A stretch of 64,000 nucleotides of DNA from Variovorax sp037204085 (GTDB taxonomy: Bacteria > Pseudomonadota > Gammaproteobacteria > Burkholderiales > Burkholderiaceae_C): NCBI RefSeq assembly GCF_037204085.1, contig NZ_JBBCBW010000004.1, positions 62,001 through 126,000 on the forward strand, read 5' to 3'. Below the pieces are notes generated by a model. That model saw only the letters and a program-made list of their open reading frames with translations, had not been told where the DNA came from and did not search any database. Below, in pieces: positions 36,903 to 46,900 of the stretch. The position numbers and the translations under genes were made by a program. The number at the start of each line of letters is the position of its first letter. Position 1 is the stretch's first letter.

Positions 36903-38927
36903 ATGAGTTCCACGTTCGCGCGCCGGCTGCATGAGCGCCTGCTGGCGCATCTCTCCAGATACCGTTTCGCGTCGTTCTGGGCGAACGCGCTGCTGGTCGT
37001 TTCCATGGCGCTGCTGGTGGCGATGGTGGCCTACTTCAGCGCGACCGACGCCGAGCACGAATCCGCGGTCCTGCACATGGTGCGGGCCGACTGGCAGGAA
37101 GAAGACGCGGACGCCCCGCGCTTCAGCCCGTTGCCGCTCGCCGTGGACAGCAAGGCCCTTCCGCACGCCTGGCAACCCGTCGAGTTGCCCCGGGCGCTGC
37201 CAGTTGCCTTGCTGCGCCAAGCCGAGGGCAGCGCATCCGCGGGCGCGAGCCGCATCACCTGGCTGCGGCTTTCAGCGCGCGAACTGCCCACCACGTCGGC
37301 GCCGCTCGCGCTGTATGGCGCGCGAATCAAGACGGACGGTCCCATTGCGGTGTATGCCAACGGGCGGCTGGCCTACCGCGCGCAAGTGCAAGGCCTGCTG
37401 TGGAACAGCACCCGCACGCCGCTATGGGTGCTGCTGGGCAAGACGCCCGACGGCGCGCCGCTGGAGGAAATCCTGCTTCGAATCGAGCACAGGCAATCCG
37501 TGCAGGTGGCGGTTTCATCGCTGTGGCTGGGCCCCGTCGAGGCGCTGGAAGTCCGGCATCGCATGCGGCAGTGGCTCCAGCAAGACCTGCCGGCCATGCT
37601 CAGTGCCGCCTTCATGGCGGTGGGCGTGTTCGCCCTGTTCGTGTGGTTCAAGCGCAGCCACGAAACCGGCTACCTGCTCTTCTTCAACCTGGCCATCACA
37701 TCGTTCCTGCGAAGCCTGCATTTCTACGTTGCCGTGCCGATTGCCAACGACTGGTTCGCCTGGCTGACCGTCAATTCGCTGTTCTGGCTGGTGGCAGTGG
37801 TGCACTTCGCGTTGCGCCAGCTGCACGGCCGGCGGCTCGGGTGGCTGACCTTTGCGGTGGTGGCGTGGACCGTGCTGATCGGCGTGCTGACGCTGCCGGG
37901 GCCGGCCATATTGAGAAACACCCCGCAAGTCACGCCGCTGATCTACATCGGGGCCGCATTGATGGGCGTGACCGTGGCGCTGGTGGGCGGCATCAGCGCC
38001 TGGAAGCGTTCCAGCGAAGGGCGGCTGGTGGCGGTCGGCATCGGCGCTTGCGTGCTGCTGGGCGTGTCCGACTGGCTGCTGCAGAACAACTTCGTCAGCC
38101 CCGAGGGCTGGTACCTCGGCGCATACACCAACGCAGTGACGTTCAGCGTGTTCGGAGTGCTGATGTACCGGCGCTACGTCAACGCCATTGCCGAGGTGGA
38201 GCGGGTCAACGCCGGCCTGGCCGAGCGCCTGCGCGCGCGAGAAGCCGAGCTTGAGCTCAGCCACCAGCGGCTGCGCGAGGTCGAGAAGCTGCAGACCATC
38301 AGCGACGAGCGCCAGCGCCTGATGCAGGACATGCACGACGGCCTGGGCTCGTCGCTGATCAGCGCCATCCGCTCGGTGGAGAGCGGCGGCATGAGCGACG
38401 ACAAGGTGTCGCAGGTACTCAAGAGCTGCCTGGACGACCTGAAGCTGACCATCGACTCGATGGAGCCGCTCGAAGATGACCTGCTGCTGTTGCTGGCCAC
38501 GCTGCGCTACCGGCTGGGCCCCCGGCTCGAGAGCTCGGGCGTCGCCCTGCAGTGGAACGTGCAGGAGCTCCCCGCGCTGGAATGGCTCGACCCGACCAGC
38601 GCGCTGCACATCTTGCGCATCGTCCAGGAGAGCATTGCCAACATCCTGCGCCACACCCGCGCCACCGAGATCCGAGTGGGCACCGCGGCGGATGCCTCAG
38701 GCGTGCAGGTCACCATTGAAGACAACGGCCACGGGTTCGATGTCGAAAAGGCAATGCGCGAGGCCGGAGGCCGCGGCATGCAGAACCAGCAGCGCCGGGC
38801 CCTGGTGGTCGGAGGCGCCGTCTCCTGGCGCTCGGGGGCAGAGGGCACGCTTTTCACGCTGTGGCTGCCGCTCAAGCGCGGCGGGCAGCCGGCCGGCGCA
38901 GGGTCCGCGGCCCCGCTCGGGGCCTAG
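36903..38927 (+). CDS. orphan membrane sensor histidine kinase, NarL/DesK class
   Basis: A 674-residue kinase. An N-terminal transmembrane helix (NALLVVSMALLVAMVAYF) precedes an extracytoplasmic domain (~50-230). About seven hydrophobic helices follow (~235-435), a 7TMR-DISM-like layout. A short coiled coil leads to the HisKA_3 site MQDMHDGLGSSL with phosphoacceptor His478. HATPase motifs are ESIANILRHTRAT (N box), VTIEDNGHGFD (G1) and GGRGMQNQQRRA. No response regulator gene is adjacent. It is divergent from the pilus operon, so control of those genes is a reasonable but untested guess. Its TAG stop is shared, through the CTAG palindrome, with the stop of the convergent gene. Confidence 0.88.
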   Translation: MSSTFARRLHERLLAHLSRYRFASFWANALLVVSMALLVAMVAYFSATDAEHESAVLHMVRADWQEEDADAPRFSPLPLAVDSKALPHAWQPVELPRALPVALLRQAEGSASAGASRITWLRLSARELPTTSAPLALYGARIKTDGPIAVYANGRLAYRAQVQGLLWNSTRTPLWVLLGKTPDGAPLEEILLRIEHRQSVQVAVSSLWLGPVEALEVRHRMRQWLQQDLPAMLSAAFMAVGVFALFVWFKRSHETGYLLFFNLAITSFLRSLHFYVAVPIANDWFAWLTVNSLFWLVAVVHFALRQLHGRRLGWLTFAVVAWTVLIGVLTLPGPAILRNTPQVTPLIYIGAALMGVTVALVGGISAWKRSSEGRLVAVGIGACVLLGVSDWLLQNNFVSPEGWYLGAYTNAVTFSVFGVLMYRRYVNAIAEVERVNAGLAERLRAREAELELSHQRLREVEKLQTISDERQRLMQDMHDGLGSSLISAIRSVESGGMSDDKVSQVLKSCLDDLKLTIDSMEPLEDDLLLLLATLRYRLGPRLESSGVALQWNVQELPALEWLDPTSALHILRIVQESIANILRHTRATEIRVGTAADASGVQVTIEDNGHGFDVEKAMREAGGRGMQNQQRRALVVGGAVSWRSGAEGTLFTLWLPLKRGGQPAGAGSAAPLGA

Positions 38928-39637
38928 CCGGCCAAGCCCACGAACACGTTCTGCACGTCGTCGTTCGCGTCGATGGCCGCAAGAAAGACTTCGACCTCTT
39001 CCAGGTGTTCGGCGCTGAGGCTGGCGGGATCGACCGGGTTCTTGGGCTTGTAGCCCAGCTTGGCCGAGAGCACGGTAAAGCCCTGGGCCGGCAGCGCGCG
39101 GCTCACAAGGTCGAGATCGGTGGGGTCGGTCAGGAACACCGTGGCACCGTTCTCGCCGGCCGGCTCGAAATCTTGCGCACCGGCCTCGATCGCGGCCACC
39201 TCGGCGTCGGCGTCCGGCCGCGAGGGCTCGGCCTCGATCATGCCCAGGTGGTCGAAATCCCAGGACACCGAGCCCGAGGTGCCCAGTTGGCCCTTGCGGA
39301 ACAGCACGCGCATTTCAGGCGCGGTACGGTTCACGTTGTCGGTGAGGCACTCGACCATCACGGGCACCTGATGCGGCGCAAAGCCTTCGTAGATCACGTG
39401 CTCGAAATTCACCGCCTCGCCCGTGAGCCCGGCGCCCTTCTTGATGGCGCGGTCCAGCGTGTCCTTGGGCATCGAGACCTTGCGGGCCTGCTCGACCACC
39501 AGCCGCAGCCGTGCATTCGAGGCCGGATCGGCGCCGCTGCGCGCGGCGATCATGATTTCCTTGGCCAGCTTTCCGAACAGCCGGCCCTTGGCATTGGCGG
39601 CCAGGTCCTTGTGCTTTGCTTTCCACTGTGCGCCCAT
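38924..39637 (-). CDS. YebC/PmpR family protein
   Basis: A 237-residue three-domain protein of the YebC/PmpR family (TACO1 in mitochondria). The N-terminus is MGAQWKAKHKDLAANAKGRL (YebC pattern GHSKWxxIKxxK altered to AQWKAKH, as in the YeeN branch). It continues with FGKLAKEIMIAARSGADP and IYEGFAPHQVPVMVECLTDN. The family is described as DNA-binding regulators and, more recently, as ribosome-linked factors helping translation of proline stretches. This copy could do either. It converges with the histidine kinase gene with overlapping stop codons. Confidence 0.9.
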   Translation of the reverse strand: MGAQWKAKHKDLAANAKGRLFGKLAKEIMIAARSGADPASNARLRLVVEQARKVSMPKDTLDRAIKKGAGLTGEAVNFEHVIYEGFAPHQVPVMVECLTDNVNRTAPEMRVLFRKGQLGTSGSVSWDFDHLGMIEAEPSRPDADAEVAAIEAGAQDFEPAGENGATVFLTDPTDLDLVSRALPAQGFTVLSAKLGYKPKNPVDPASLSAEHLEEVEVFLAAIDANDDVQNVFVGLAG

Positions 39638-40011
39638 GCTGATGTTCCTGTGTGTTGTGTGTACGGCGTTGCCTTGCCTGGCCTGCCTGGAGGAGGGCCG
39701 AGGGGCTGGAGAGCCGGTTTGGGGCGACTACTTTAGCCGGAGCCCGCAGGCAGCGATTTTCTTCCAGGTAGCTCAGGTCTTCGGCCTCTTGGCATTGCCA
39801 TTGTTTCCGTTCTGTGAACGCCGAGGTTCCTTTTGATGAGGGTTTTTACTTAGAGAGCGGCGCACAATTCATCTCACAGACCGGCCCCCAAGCCGATCTG
39901 GGTGAACAGGGCCCCGAGCGAGGTGGCCGCCCCCCGAAGGGACGGTGACCCACCCAAGACCGGTTCGAAATCATCCAAAGTCAAAACTGAACTGAATTGA
40001 AGGAAATCAAA
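39638..40011. other. 374-bp intergenic stretch, no gene recognised
   Basis: Holds the upstream region of the YebC-family gene (minus) and the leader of the small secreted protein (plus). Open frames crossing it have no homology that I recognise and no ribosome-binding site. Locally AT-richer DNA at 39827-39875 may contain the promoter for the plus-strand gene, but no clear -35/-10 pair can be named. Confidence 0.5.
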
Positions 40012-40392
40012 ATGAACGCCTCGAAGATCCTCTCCGCCGTTGCTGTTGCCCTCATGGCCGTTGCCGGTGCCGCCCACGCCGAAACCTATGAAGGCGTGCA
40101 TCAACTGACCTCGGCCGCCAGCCGCGCCGAAGTCGCCAGTCAGGCCGTGGTTGCCGCGCACAGCGCCAACCCCTATGCCACCGGCGCCAACGCAGGCCCG
40201 GCCCAAGTGTTCGTTTCGTCGACCAGCCGCGATGCAGTGCGCGCCGACGCCGTTGCAGCCGCCCGCAGCGCTGATCCGTACGCTGAAGGCGCTTCCGCCG
40301 GCGTCGCACCTATCGTCGCCAGCACGGTGGACCGCGCCACGGTCCGCGCAGCAGCCCGCGCTGCCGCTCGCGGCGACTCGCTGCCGCTGTAA
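40012..40392 (+). CDS. small secreted alanine-rich repeat protein
   Basis: A 126-residue protein. The signal peptide is MNASKILSAVAVALMAVAGA with cleavage after AHA, giving mature ETYEGVHQLTSAASRAEV. The mature part consists of about two and a half copies of a ~40-residue unit: SRAEVASQAVVAAHSANPYA, then SRDAVRADAVAAARSADPYA, then DRATVRAAARAAARGD. Each has the core S/D-R-x-x-V-x-x-x-A-V-x-A-A-x-S-A-x-P-Y-A. Proteins of this kind are common and often multi-copy in Comamonadaceae. Function is unknown and a periplasmic location is expected. AAGGAAAT precedes the ATG at 40012, and a good terminator follows. Confidence 0.75.
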   Translation: MNASKILSAVAVALMAVAGAAHAETYEGVHQLTSAASRAEVASQAVVAAHSANPYATGANAGPAQVFVSSTSRDAVRADAVAAARSADPYAEGASAGVAPIVASTVDRATVRAAARAAARGDSLPL

Positions 40393-40415
40393 TCCTCGGC
40401 GAGCGCTCGCTCCAG

Positions 40416-40448
40416 AAGCCGGCCATGCGAAAGCGTGGCCGGCTTTTT
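40416..40448 (+). terminator. Rho-independent terminator of the small repeat-protein gene
   Basis: A 13-bp stem (40416-40428 with 40433-40445, one T-G wobble) capped by a GAAA tetraloop is followed by T residues to 40448. It starts 24 bp after the stop codon. Confidence 0.88.
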
Positions 40449-40465
40449 CTTTTTCTGTCTTGCCG

Positions 40466-40579
40466 TCAGCGCTCGGCGGCCGGCCGCAGCTCGGCCAATA
40501 TCGGGTCGGGCCAGGGCGACCAGAAGTCCGCCGGCGTGTCTTCCAGGGTCAGTGCAACAGACGGATGAAGCTGGGTCAT
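40466..40579 (-). CDS. possible 37-residue small protein (doubtful)
   Basis: A short minus-strand frame beginning MTQLHPSVALTLEDTPADFW and rich in Trp/Pro. It fills the 299-bp gap between the terminator and the VWA gene. It has no Shine-Dalgarno, no recognised homologue and no coupled neighbour. It is listed only because the gap is otherwise empty. Confidence 0.2.
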   Translation of the reverse strand: MTQLHPSVALTLEDTPADFWSPWPDPILAELRPAAER

Positions 40580-40691
40580 GAAGAAGAGGCGAGCAAGGCG
40601 CCGAGCATGCCATGCACAGGCGTCTGATAAGCTGCCGGCGCTCTTCTCCCCCGACCCGTTCCTTCCACCTGTCCTTGCGAACGCATTGCGC

Positions 40692-41819
40692 ATGTCGTCC
40701 GAAGAAACCCTGCGCCGCTGGCGCCTGATCCTCGGCCGCTATGCGGCGCAACCCCTGTCGCAGACGCAGTTCTCGGCGGGCGACTGGAAGCTCGACCAGG
40801 CCCTCGAATACCTCTACGGCCGCGAATACGAAGGCCGCGGCCTCGCCAGATCCAGCGGCGGCCCGGGCTCGCTCGACCCGAGCCAGTTGCGAGCGGTCGA
40901 CTGGCTCAACCGTTCGCGCAGCCTGTTTCCGCAAGAAGTATTCGAACGCATGCAGACGCAGGCGATCGATCGTTACCGGCTGACCGATCTGCTCTCCGAC
41001 CCGGCGGTGCTGCGCTCGCTCGACGCCACGCCCGGCCTTGCCAAGGCGCTGCTCGGCATGCGCGGGCGGCTGTCGGGCCAGATGCGCGACGCGGTGCGCG
41101 AGGTGATCCAGAAGACCGTCGACGAGATCACCCGCAAGCTCAGGAACGACTTCGTCAACGCGCTCGTCGGCCGGCGCAACCGCATGCGGCGCTCGCACAT
41201 CAAGAGCGCGCAGAACTTCGATGCGCGCGCCACCATCGCGGCCAACCTGAAGCACTACGACGTGGAGCGCAAGCAACTCGTCATCGAGCATCCGCGCTTC
41301 AACGCGCGCGTGAAGCGCAACCTGCCCTGGGACGTGGTGCTTTGCGTCGACCAGAGCGGCTCGATGATGGATTCGGTGATCTACAGCGCCGTCATCGCCG
41401 GCATCATGAGCTCGCTGCCCGCGGTGCGTGTGAAGCTGGTGGTGTTCGACACCAGCGTGGTCGATCTCACGCACCTGGCGCACGATCCGGTCGAGGTGCT
41501 GCTCACGGTGCAGCTCGGCGGCGGCACCGACATCGGCCGTGCGGTGGCGTATTGCGAGTCGCTGGTGGGCAACCCGCAGCGCACGGTGTTCGCGCTCATC
41601 AGCGACTTCATGGAAGGCGCCGCGCCCGGACCGCTCCTGGCCGCTGTGCAACGCATGGCACAGGCGCGCGTCAAGCTGCTAGGGCTGGCCGCGCTCGACG
41701 AATCGGCCAACCCCGTGTACGACCGGCAAATGGCGCAGCGCCTGGCCGACAAGGGCATGCACGTGGCGGCCCTTACGCCTACGCATTTTGCGCAGTGGCT
41801 CGCGGAAGTGATGAACTGA
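40692..41819 (+). CDS. VWA domain protein (YehP-like), first gene of the MoxR-VWA operon
   Basis: A 375-residue cytosolic protein. An N-terminal helical region (~1-205) is followed by a von Willebrand A domain with a complete metal-ion-dependent adhesion site: DQSGS (Asp220, Ser222, Ser224), the Thr of GGGTDIG, and the Asp of ALISDFMEG. VWA proteins of this class pair with MoxR AAA+ ATPases, such as the one encoded five kb downstream, in chaperone-like or cofactor-insertion machines. Order and partners resemble E. coli yehP. The ATG at 40692 is preferred because the upstream part of the open frame looks non-coding. Its TGA overlaps the next ATG by one base. Confidence 0.85.
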   Translation: MSSEETLRRWRLILGRYAAQPLSQTQFSAGDWKLDQALEYLYGREYEGRGLARSSGGPGSLDPSQLRAVDWLNRSRSLFPQEVFERMQTQAIDRYRLTDLLSDPAVLRSLDATPGLAKALLGMRGRLSGQMRDAVREVIQKTVDEITRKLRNDFVNALVGRRNRMRRSHIKSAQNFDARATIAANLKHYDVERKQLVIEHPRFNARVKRNLPWDVVLCVDQSGSMMDSVIYSAVIAGIMSSLPAVRVKLVVFDTSVVDLTHLAHDPVEVLLTVQLGGGTDIGRAVAYCESLVGNPQRTVFALISDFMEGAAPGPLLAAVQRMAQARVKLLGLAALDESANPVYDRQMAQRLADKGMHVAALTPTHFAQWLAEVMN

Positions 41820-43888
41820 TGGCCTGGTACGACGGCTACCGCGCCTACGACGACGACACGCTGGCCACGCTCGCCAACCCCGGCCTGCTGCGGCGCGCCG
41901 CAAAGGATGTGGAGGCGGGCAAGGTCGCATGGGCGGAGCAGGGCGCCAAGAGCGGCGTGGTGGCGGCCGACGGCCAGCGCGTGCAGCTCGATGCGCGCGG
42001 CCCGCAGCAGGCGCGCTGCGATTGCCCGGCACCGGGCATCTGCAAACACATACTCGGCGCGGCGCTGTGGCTGCGCGCGTTGGAGCCGCCCGCATCGGGC
42101 AGCGCAGCCGGCGCGGCCTCGGCCGGGCCGCAAGAGACGCAGGCGCCGGCCGTTGCCGACCCGCTCGCGGAAATCCTTGCGCTCGATGCCGCGGCACTCT
42201 TCAAGGCCGCGGGCGCGGCGGCCGTGCGGCGCGCCGCGGCGGCTGCCAGCAGCGTCGTCGAATGGCGGGTGCAGGGCGGCGCGCTCGTCATGGACTTGCC
42301 CGAGCTCGGCGCCTCATGCCGCTGGGTGGCGGGCGCGGGCTATGCAGGCATGGTGTCCGAGGTACCCGCCGCGGAGCGCAAGGCGGTGCACCTGATCGCC
42401 ATTGCCGCGCTGCGCAGCGCGCACGCGCAGCCCCTTGCATGGCCCGGGGGCGCGCGGCCCGCACCGGTCGAAGACACCGCGCGCCTCGGCGAGCGGGAGC
42501 GCGCGTTCCTGCTGCAGGTCGAGTCGATGCTGGAAGAACTGCTCACGGGCGGCCTCTCGCACGTGAGCGAGCTGACGTCGGCGCGCCTTCTGGCACTCAA
42601 CATGTCCGCGCGCGGCGAGGGCTTGCCGCGCCTGGCGGCCTTGCTGCGCAATCTTGGCGGCACGGTCGACCTGCTGGTGCGGCGCGACCACCGCGCCGAG
42701 GAGCGCGATGCCTTCGCGCTCATGGCGCGCATCCATGCGCTGTGCGCTGCGCTTGCGCGTGCTGAGGGCGACCTCGCCGTGGCCTTGCGCGGCCGGCTGA
42801 AGCGCGACTTCGACGAATCCGCCGCCCTCGACCTGCTGCCGCTCGGTGCCCATTGGTGGCAGACGCGCGGCGGCGCGCGCGGGCTCACCGTGGCGTTCTG
42901 GGACCTGGCCGGCGCGCGCGTGCTGCAGGCCTCGCTCGCCCGGCCCGACGGCAGCGACACCGCCTTCACGCGCAGCGGCGCATGGTCCGCGAACGCACTG
43001 TGGTCCGGCGTGGGCGCCGCGCAGAGCGTGTGCGAAGCTGCCCTGCGTCTCGAGCAACCCCGCCTTGCCGAAGACGGCCGCCTGGCGCTCGGCGGCGCCA
43101 CGCGTGCGCAGCCCTTGCCTGCGTGGGCGGCCGACGATCCGCGCCTGAAGTCGATCGGCTGCGGCAACTGGTCCGAACTCGGCGAGCGCCTGCGCGGCGC
43201 CACCGGCCTTGCGGCCGAGCCTTTCGATGCAGTGCTGCTGCGGCCTTCCGATACGCGTCCGCCGGTGCTCGACGAAGCACAGCAGCGCCTCGACTGGCTG
43301 GTGCAGGACGACGCGGGCCAATGGCTGCGGCTGGGCATTCCCGTCGGTCCGGAGCATCGGCAGCGCGTCGACAACCTGGACCGCCTCACCGCCCGCCGCG
43401 CACCGGTGCACGGGGTGCTGGTGCGCATCGAGCGCTCCGCCGCGAGCACCGAACTCATGCCCATTGCCGTGCTGACCAGCAATGCGAAGAAGGCGCTGCA
43501 GGCGGTGTCGCTCGACTTTGCCGACGAGGCCGCGCGCACGACGTCGCTGGCCAGCCGCATCCTGCGCATGTTCGAGGCGCGGCAGCAGCAACGGCAGGCG
43601 GCGCCCGTGGGTGCGCCCACGCTGGCGGCGCGCCTGCTCGCGCCCGTGACAGAGGTGGCCGAGACACAGGCCGCCACCGGGCGCATGGCATTGACCGTGG
43701 CGCAGCGGCAGCGCCTGCACGATGCACTCGACCGCGCGGGTTCGGTCGGCCTGGAGGTGCTGTCGGGTGCGCTGCGCGCACACCTTGCTGCGCCCGCCGC
43801 GGTGCCGCTGCTGAAGCTGGGCTTTCTGTGCCAGTTGCTCGGCGAGCTCGACGGTTTGCCGGCGAGCAGGAAAGCGCAGCCGGCTTAG
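41819..43888 (+). CDS. SWIM zinc-finger protein (YehQ-like)
   Basis: A 689-residue protein with an N-terminal SWIM motif CxC...CxH: Cys67, Cys69, Cys75 and His77 (CDCPAPGICKH). SWIM fingers bind DNA, RNA or protein. The rest is helical and alanine/leucine-rich with no recognised domain, as in E. coli YehQ. It starts on the last base of the VWA stop (TGATG), so translation is coupled. It probably supplies substrate recognition to the operon's ATPase complex. That role is inferred from context. Confidence 0.8.
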   Translation: MAWYDGYRAYDDDTLATLANPGLLRRAAKDVEAGKVAWAEQGAKSGVVAADGQRVQLDARGPQQARCDCPAPGICKHILGAALWLRALEPPASGSAAGAASAGPQETQAPAVADPLAEILALDAAALFKAAGAAAVRRAAAAASSVVEWRVQGGALVMDLPELGASCRWVAGAGYAGMVSEVPAAERKAVHLIAIAALRSAHAQPLAWPGGARPAPVEDTARLGERERAFLLQVESMLEELLTGGLSHVSELTSARLLALNMSARGEGLPRLAALLRNLGGTVDLLVRRDHRAEERDAFALMARIHALCAALARAEGDLAVALRGRLKRDFDESAALDLLPLGAHWWQTRGGARGLTVAFWDLAGARVLQASLARPDGSDTAFTRSGAWSANALWSGVGAAQSVCEAALRLEQPRLAEDGRLALGGATRAQPLPAWAADDPRLKSIGCGNWSELGERLRGATGLAAEPFDAVLLRPSDTRPPVLDEAQQRLDWLVQDDAGQWLRLGIPVGPEHRQRVDNLDRLTARRAPVHGVLVRIERSAASTELMPIAVLTSNAKKALQAVSLDFADEAARTTSLASRILRMFEARQQQRQAAPVGAPTLAARLLAPVTEVAETQAATGRMALTVAQRQRLHDALDRAGSVGLEVLSGALRAHLAAPAAVPLLKLGFLCQLLGELDGLPASRKAQPA

Positions 43889-43982
43889 AACCTTTGGCTT
43901 CGGTTGTTTCCGCAGGCCGCGAGTTGGCCAAAGCGTCACGTCCAACTGCCAAAATCAGCGCCCAGGAGAACGAGGAGAACGC

Positions 43983-46900
43983 ATGGGATTTCTGGACAAG
44001 ATCTTGGGCGCCGTCACGGGCGGCGCCGGCCCCGCGGCCGCCAACGGCCTGACGCGCGAGCAGGCGCAGCTGTTGAAGCAGGCCTTCGAACCGCTCGAAA
44101 AAGCAGGCAAGGAGCTGCCCCACAAGGCCGCCGCGTTCCTGGTCGATGGCACGCAGGAAACCGTGCTGCTCGATCTGCAGGCTGCCAGGTCCTTCGAGCC
44201 CGGGCAATTGCTCGGAGCCCCTGGCCGCCTGCGCTGGGGTTACAGCAACTACCAGAACAAGCCGCTGGAGAAGATCGGCAACCAGAGCCTCGAGCAGCGC
44301 GGCCGCTTCTACGCCAGCGTGAACGCCGACGCGCCACCGCTCGATGTGCTGGTGCGGCTGGGCAAGCTGCTTGCGGCGGCCGATGGCGGGCAGTCGCTCG
44401 AGCATCCGGGCGCGGCTGTGCCCGACTGGCTCCAGTACCTCGTCAACGACGCGGTGTTCGCGAGCTTCAACAAAAGCGGCTCCAGCAACGCCGCCGACCG
44501 CGATCTTGTCAAGCACCGGCCCGCGTGGAACGTGCATCTCATTGCGGCCCTGCTGGCGCACGAAGGGCTCGATCGGCATCTCGCGCTGCAAGAGGTCTTC
44601 GAGCGCAAGGGCCTGGACAGCTGGTACCACGACCGGCTCGATGGCTTGGTCGAAGCCTCCGCCGTGGCCGACTACATGCGCAGCCAGCGCGATGCCACCG
44701 AGGCGTTACCCGCGAAGCTGTCGGCCGCGGGCCGCGTTCTGCTGGCCAGGCGCATCGGCAAGGACAAGGCCCTGCTGAACGACTTTGCACCGCTGTTCGT
44801 GCGCCTGGCGATCGACGGCAGCAAGACGGTGCGCGCCGAGGCGACGCCGCACCTGGAGGGCATTGCCGAGACGCAGCGGCTCGAACTCCTCGGGCAGCTG
44901 CTGAAAGACGGCGACACCACCCAGCGCACGCAGGCCGCCGAACTGCTTGCGCGCTTGCCGGGCGACGCGGCGCGCGCGCTGCTTGCCGCGGCCGCCGAGA
45001 CCGAGACCAGCAAGGCCGTGCAGCAGGCCATCCGATCGGCCATGTCGCGGCTCGACGCGGCGGGCGATGCGGGCGAGCTCGAATTGCCCGAGCCGCCGGC
45101 CTGGCAGCCCTTCGAGGACATTCCGCTCGGTGAAGAGGCGGTGCAACTGCTCATCGCCAACCGCATCGAGCTGCTCGAGAAGAACCGCGTTGCGGCCGAG
45201 GCCGAGATCGAGGAGAACAAGGCCTCCAAGCAGACCTACAGGTACAAGTGGCGCCAGGACAACTACGCCGCCCACAAGAAGCTCACCGACGAGGACATGC
45301 GCGTGGCCGTGCGCGTGCTCAACGGGCAGGGCAGCAAGCACGACCAGAACCGCGTGAAGAACGGCCAGCTGCACCAGGTGGTGGGTTTCGGCAATCGCCT
45401 GCAGGCAATGCCCGGATTCGGCATGCCGCACCTGATCCGCTGGCTGGCCGTGTCGCGCCACTGGAGCAGCTTCTGGTTCGACGACGGCTTTCACAAGTGG
45501 CTCGGGCGCCAGCCCGTGGGCTCGGTCGATCTGCGCGCGCTGGCCGAGTTGCTCAAGCGTTCAGGCATGCCGATCGACGATGTGGCCCACACCGCGCTCT
45601 ACCAGTACTGGAACCAGCCCACGGCGGTCGAGGTGTTGCCGGCCGACCGCGTGTGGCCCTTCTTTGCGGAGCACCCCGAGTACATCGACGAAGGCCTGGG
45701 CCTCGTCGCGCCGCCAAAGCGCGAAGGCCGCCAGACCCAGCTCGACCTGAACGCGACGCTGCGCACGCTGGCCATCTTTCCGACCGTGCAGGCGCGCTGG
45801 CTGCCGCGCGTGATGGAACTGGCGCTCGGCGAAGGCAAGACGCACCGCGCAGCCGCGCAGAAGGCGCTGTCGATGCTGCCCGACATCGGCCGGCGCGTGG
45901 TCGAGTCGCTCGGCTCCACCAAGAGCGAGGTGCGCATCGAGGCCGCCAACTGGCTGGCCGAGCTCAAGTACGCCGATGCCGTGCCTGCGATTACCAAGGC
46001 GCTCGAGAAGGAAACCCGCGAGACCGTGCGTGCGGCCTATCTCACGGCGCTCGAGGCGCTGGGCGACGACATCTCCGCGCGCCTTGCGCCCGCCATTCTT
46101 CTTGCTGAAGCAAAGAAGGGCCTGAAGGCCAAGCCCCCGGCGGGCCTTGCGTGGTTTTCTCTGGACGCGCTGCCCGCCTGCAAATGGCTGGACGGCAGCG
46201 CGGTAGAGCCCGAAATCGTGCGCTGGTGGGTGGTGCTCGCATGCAAGCTCAAGGAGCCGGGCGGCAACGCGCTGCTCACGCGCTACCTCGGCCTGCTCGA
46301 CGCAGCCAGCCGCCAGGCCGTCGGCAGCCTCGTGCTGCGCCAGTTCATCGCGCAGGACACGCGCCACCCCACGCTCGACGAAGGCATTGCGCATGCAAAC
46401 GCCAATGCGCCGCAGCGCTACCAGGGCAACCAGCAGCGCTACCAGAACGCAAAGGCCGAGCACAAGCAGTACTACGAAGCCGACTTCCAGAAGACGCAGG
46501 AACAGGTCTTCGAGGAGTGCAAGCGCGAGAAGATGAGCGAATACCTCGGCAGCGCGATCGGCGAAAAAGGCATCCTGGCCCTGACGGCCCACACGCCGGG
46601 GCACGAGGTCGTCACGCTGCTGCAGCAGTACATGCGCGACCATTACCAGCGCCGCTCGCAGATCGAAGCCATGCTCGAAGGCGTGGCGCCGGGCAACGAC
46701 CCGGTGGTGATCCAGCTGCTGCTGGGCATATCGCGCCGTTACCGCACCGCCTCGGTCCAGGAGAAGGCGCGTGCCCTGGTGCAGCAGATTGCCGACCGCA
46801 ACAGCTGGACGCAGGACCAGCTCGCCGACCGCACCATTCCCACCGCGGGACTGGACGACACCGGCAAGCTCGAACTTGCGTACGGCGACCGCATCTTCAC

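Noticed and set aside
39423..39836. Plus-strand frame running from the YebC-family gene into the intergenic region
   Set aside because: Mostly antisense to the YebC-family gene, with no Shine-Dalgarno and no recognised domain.
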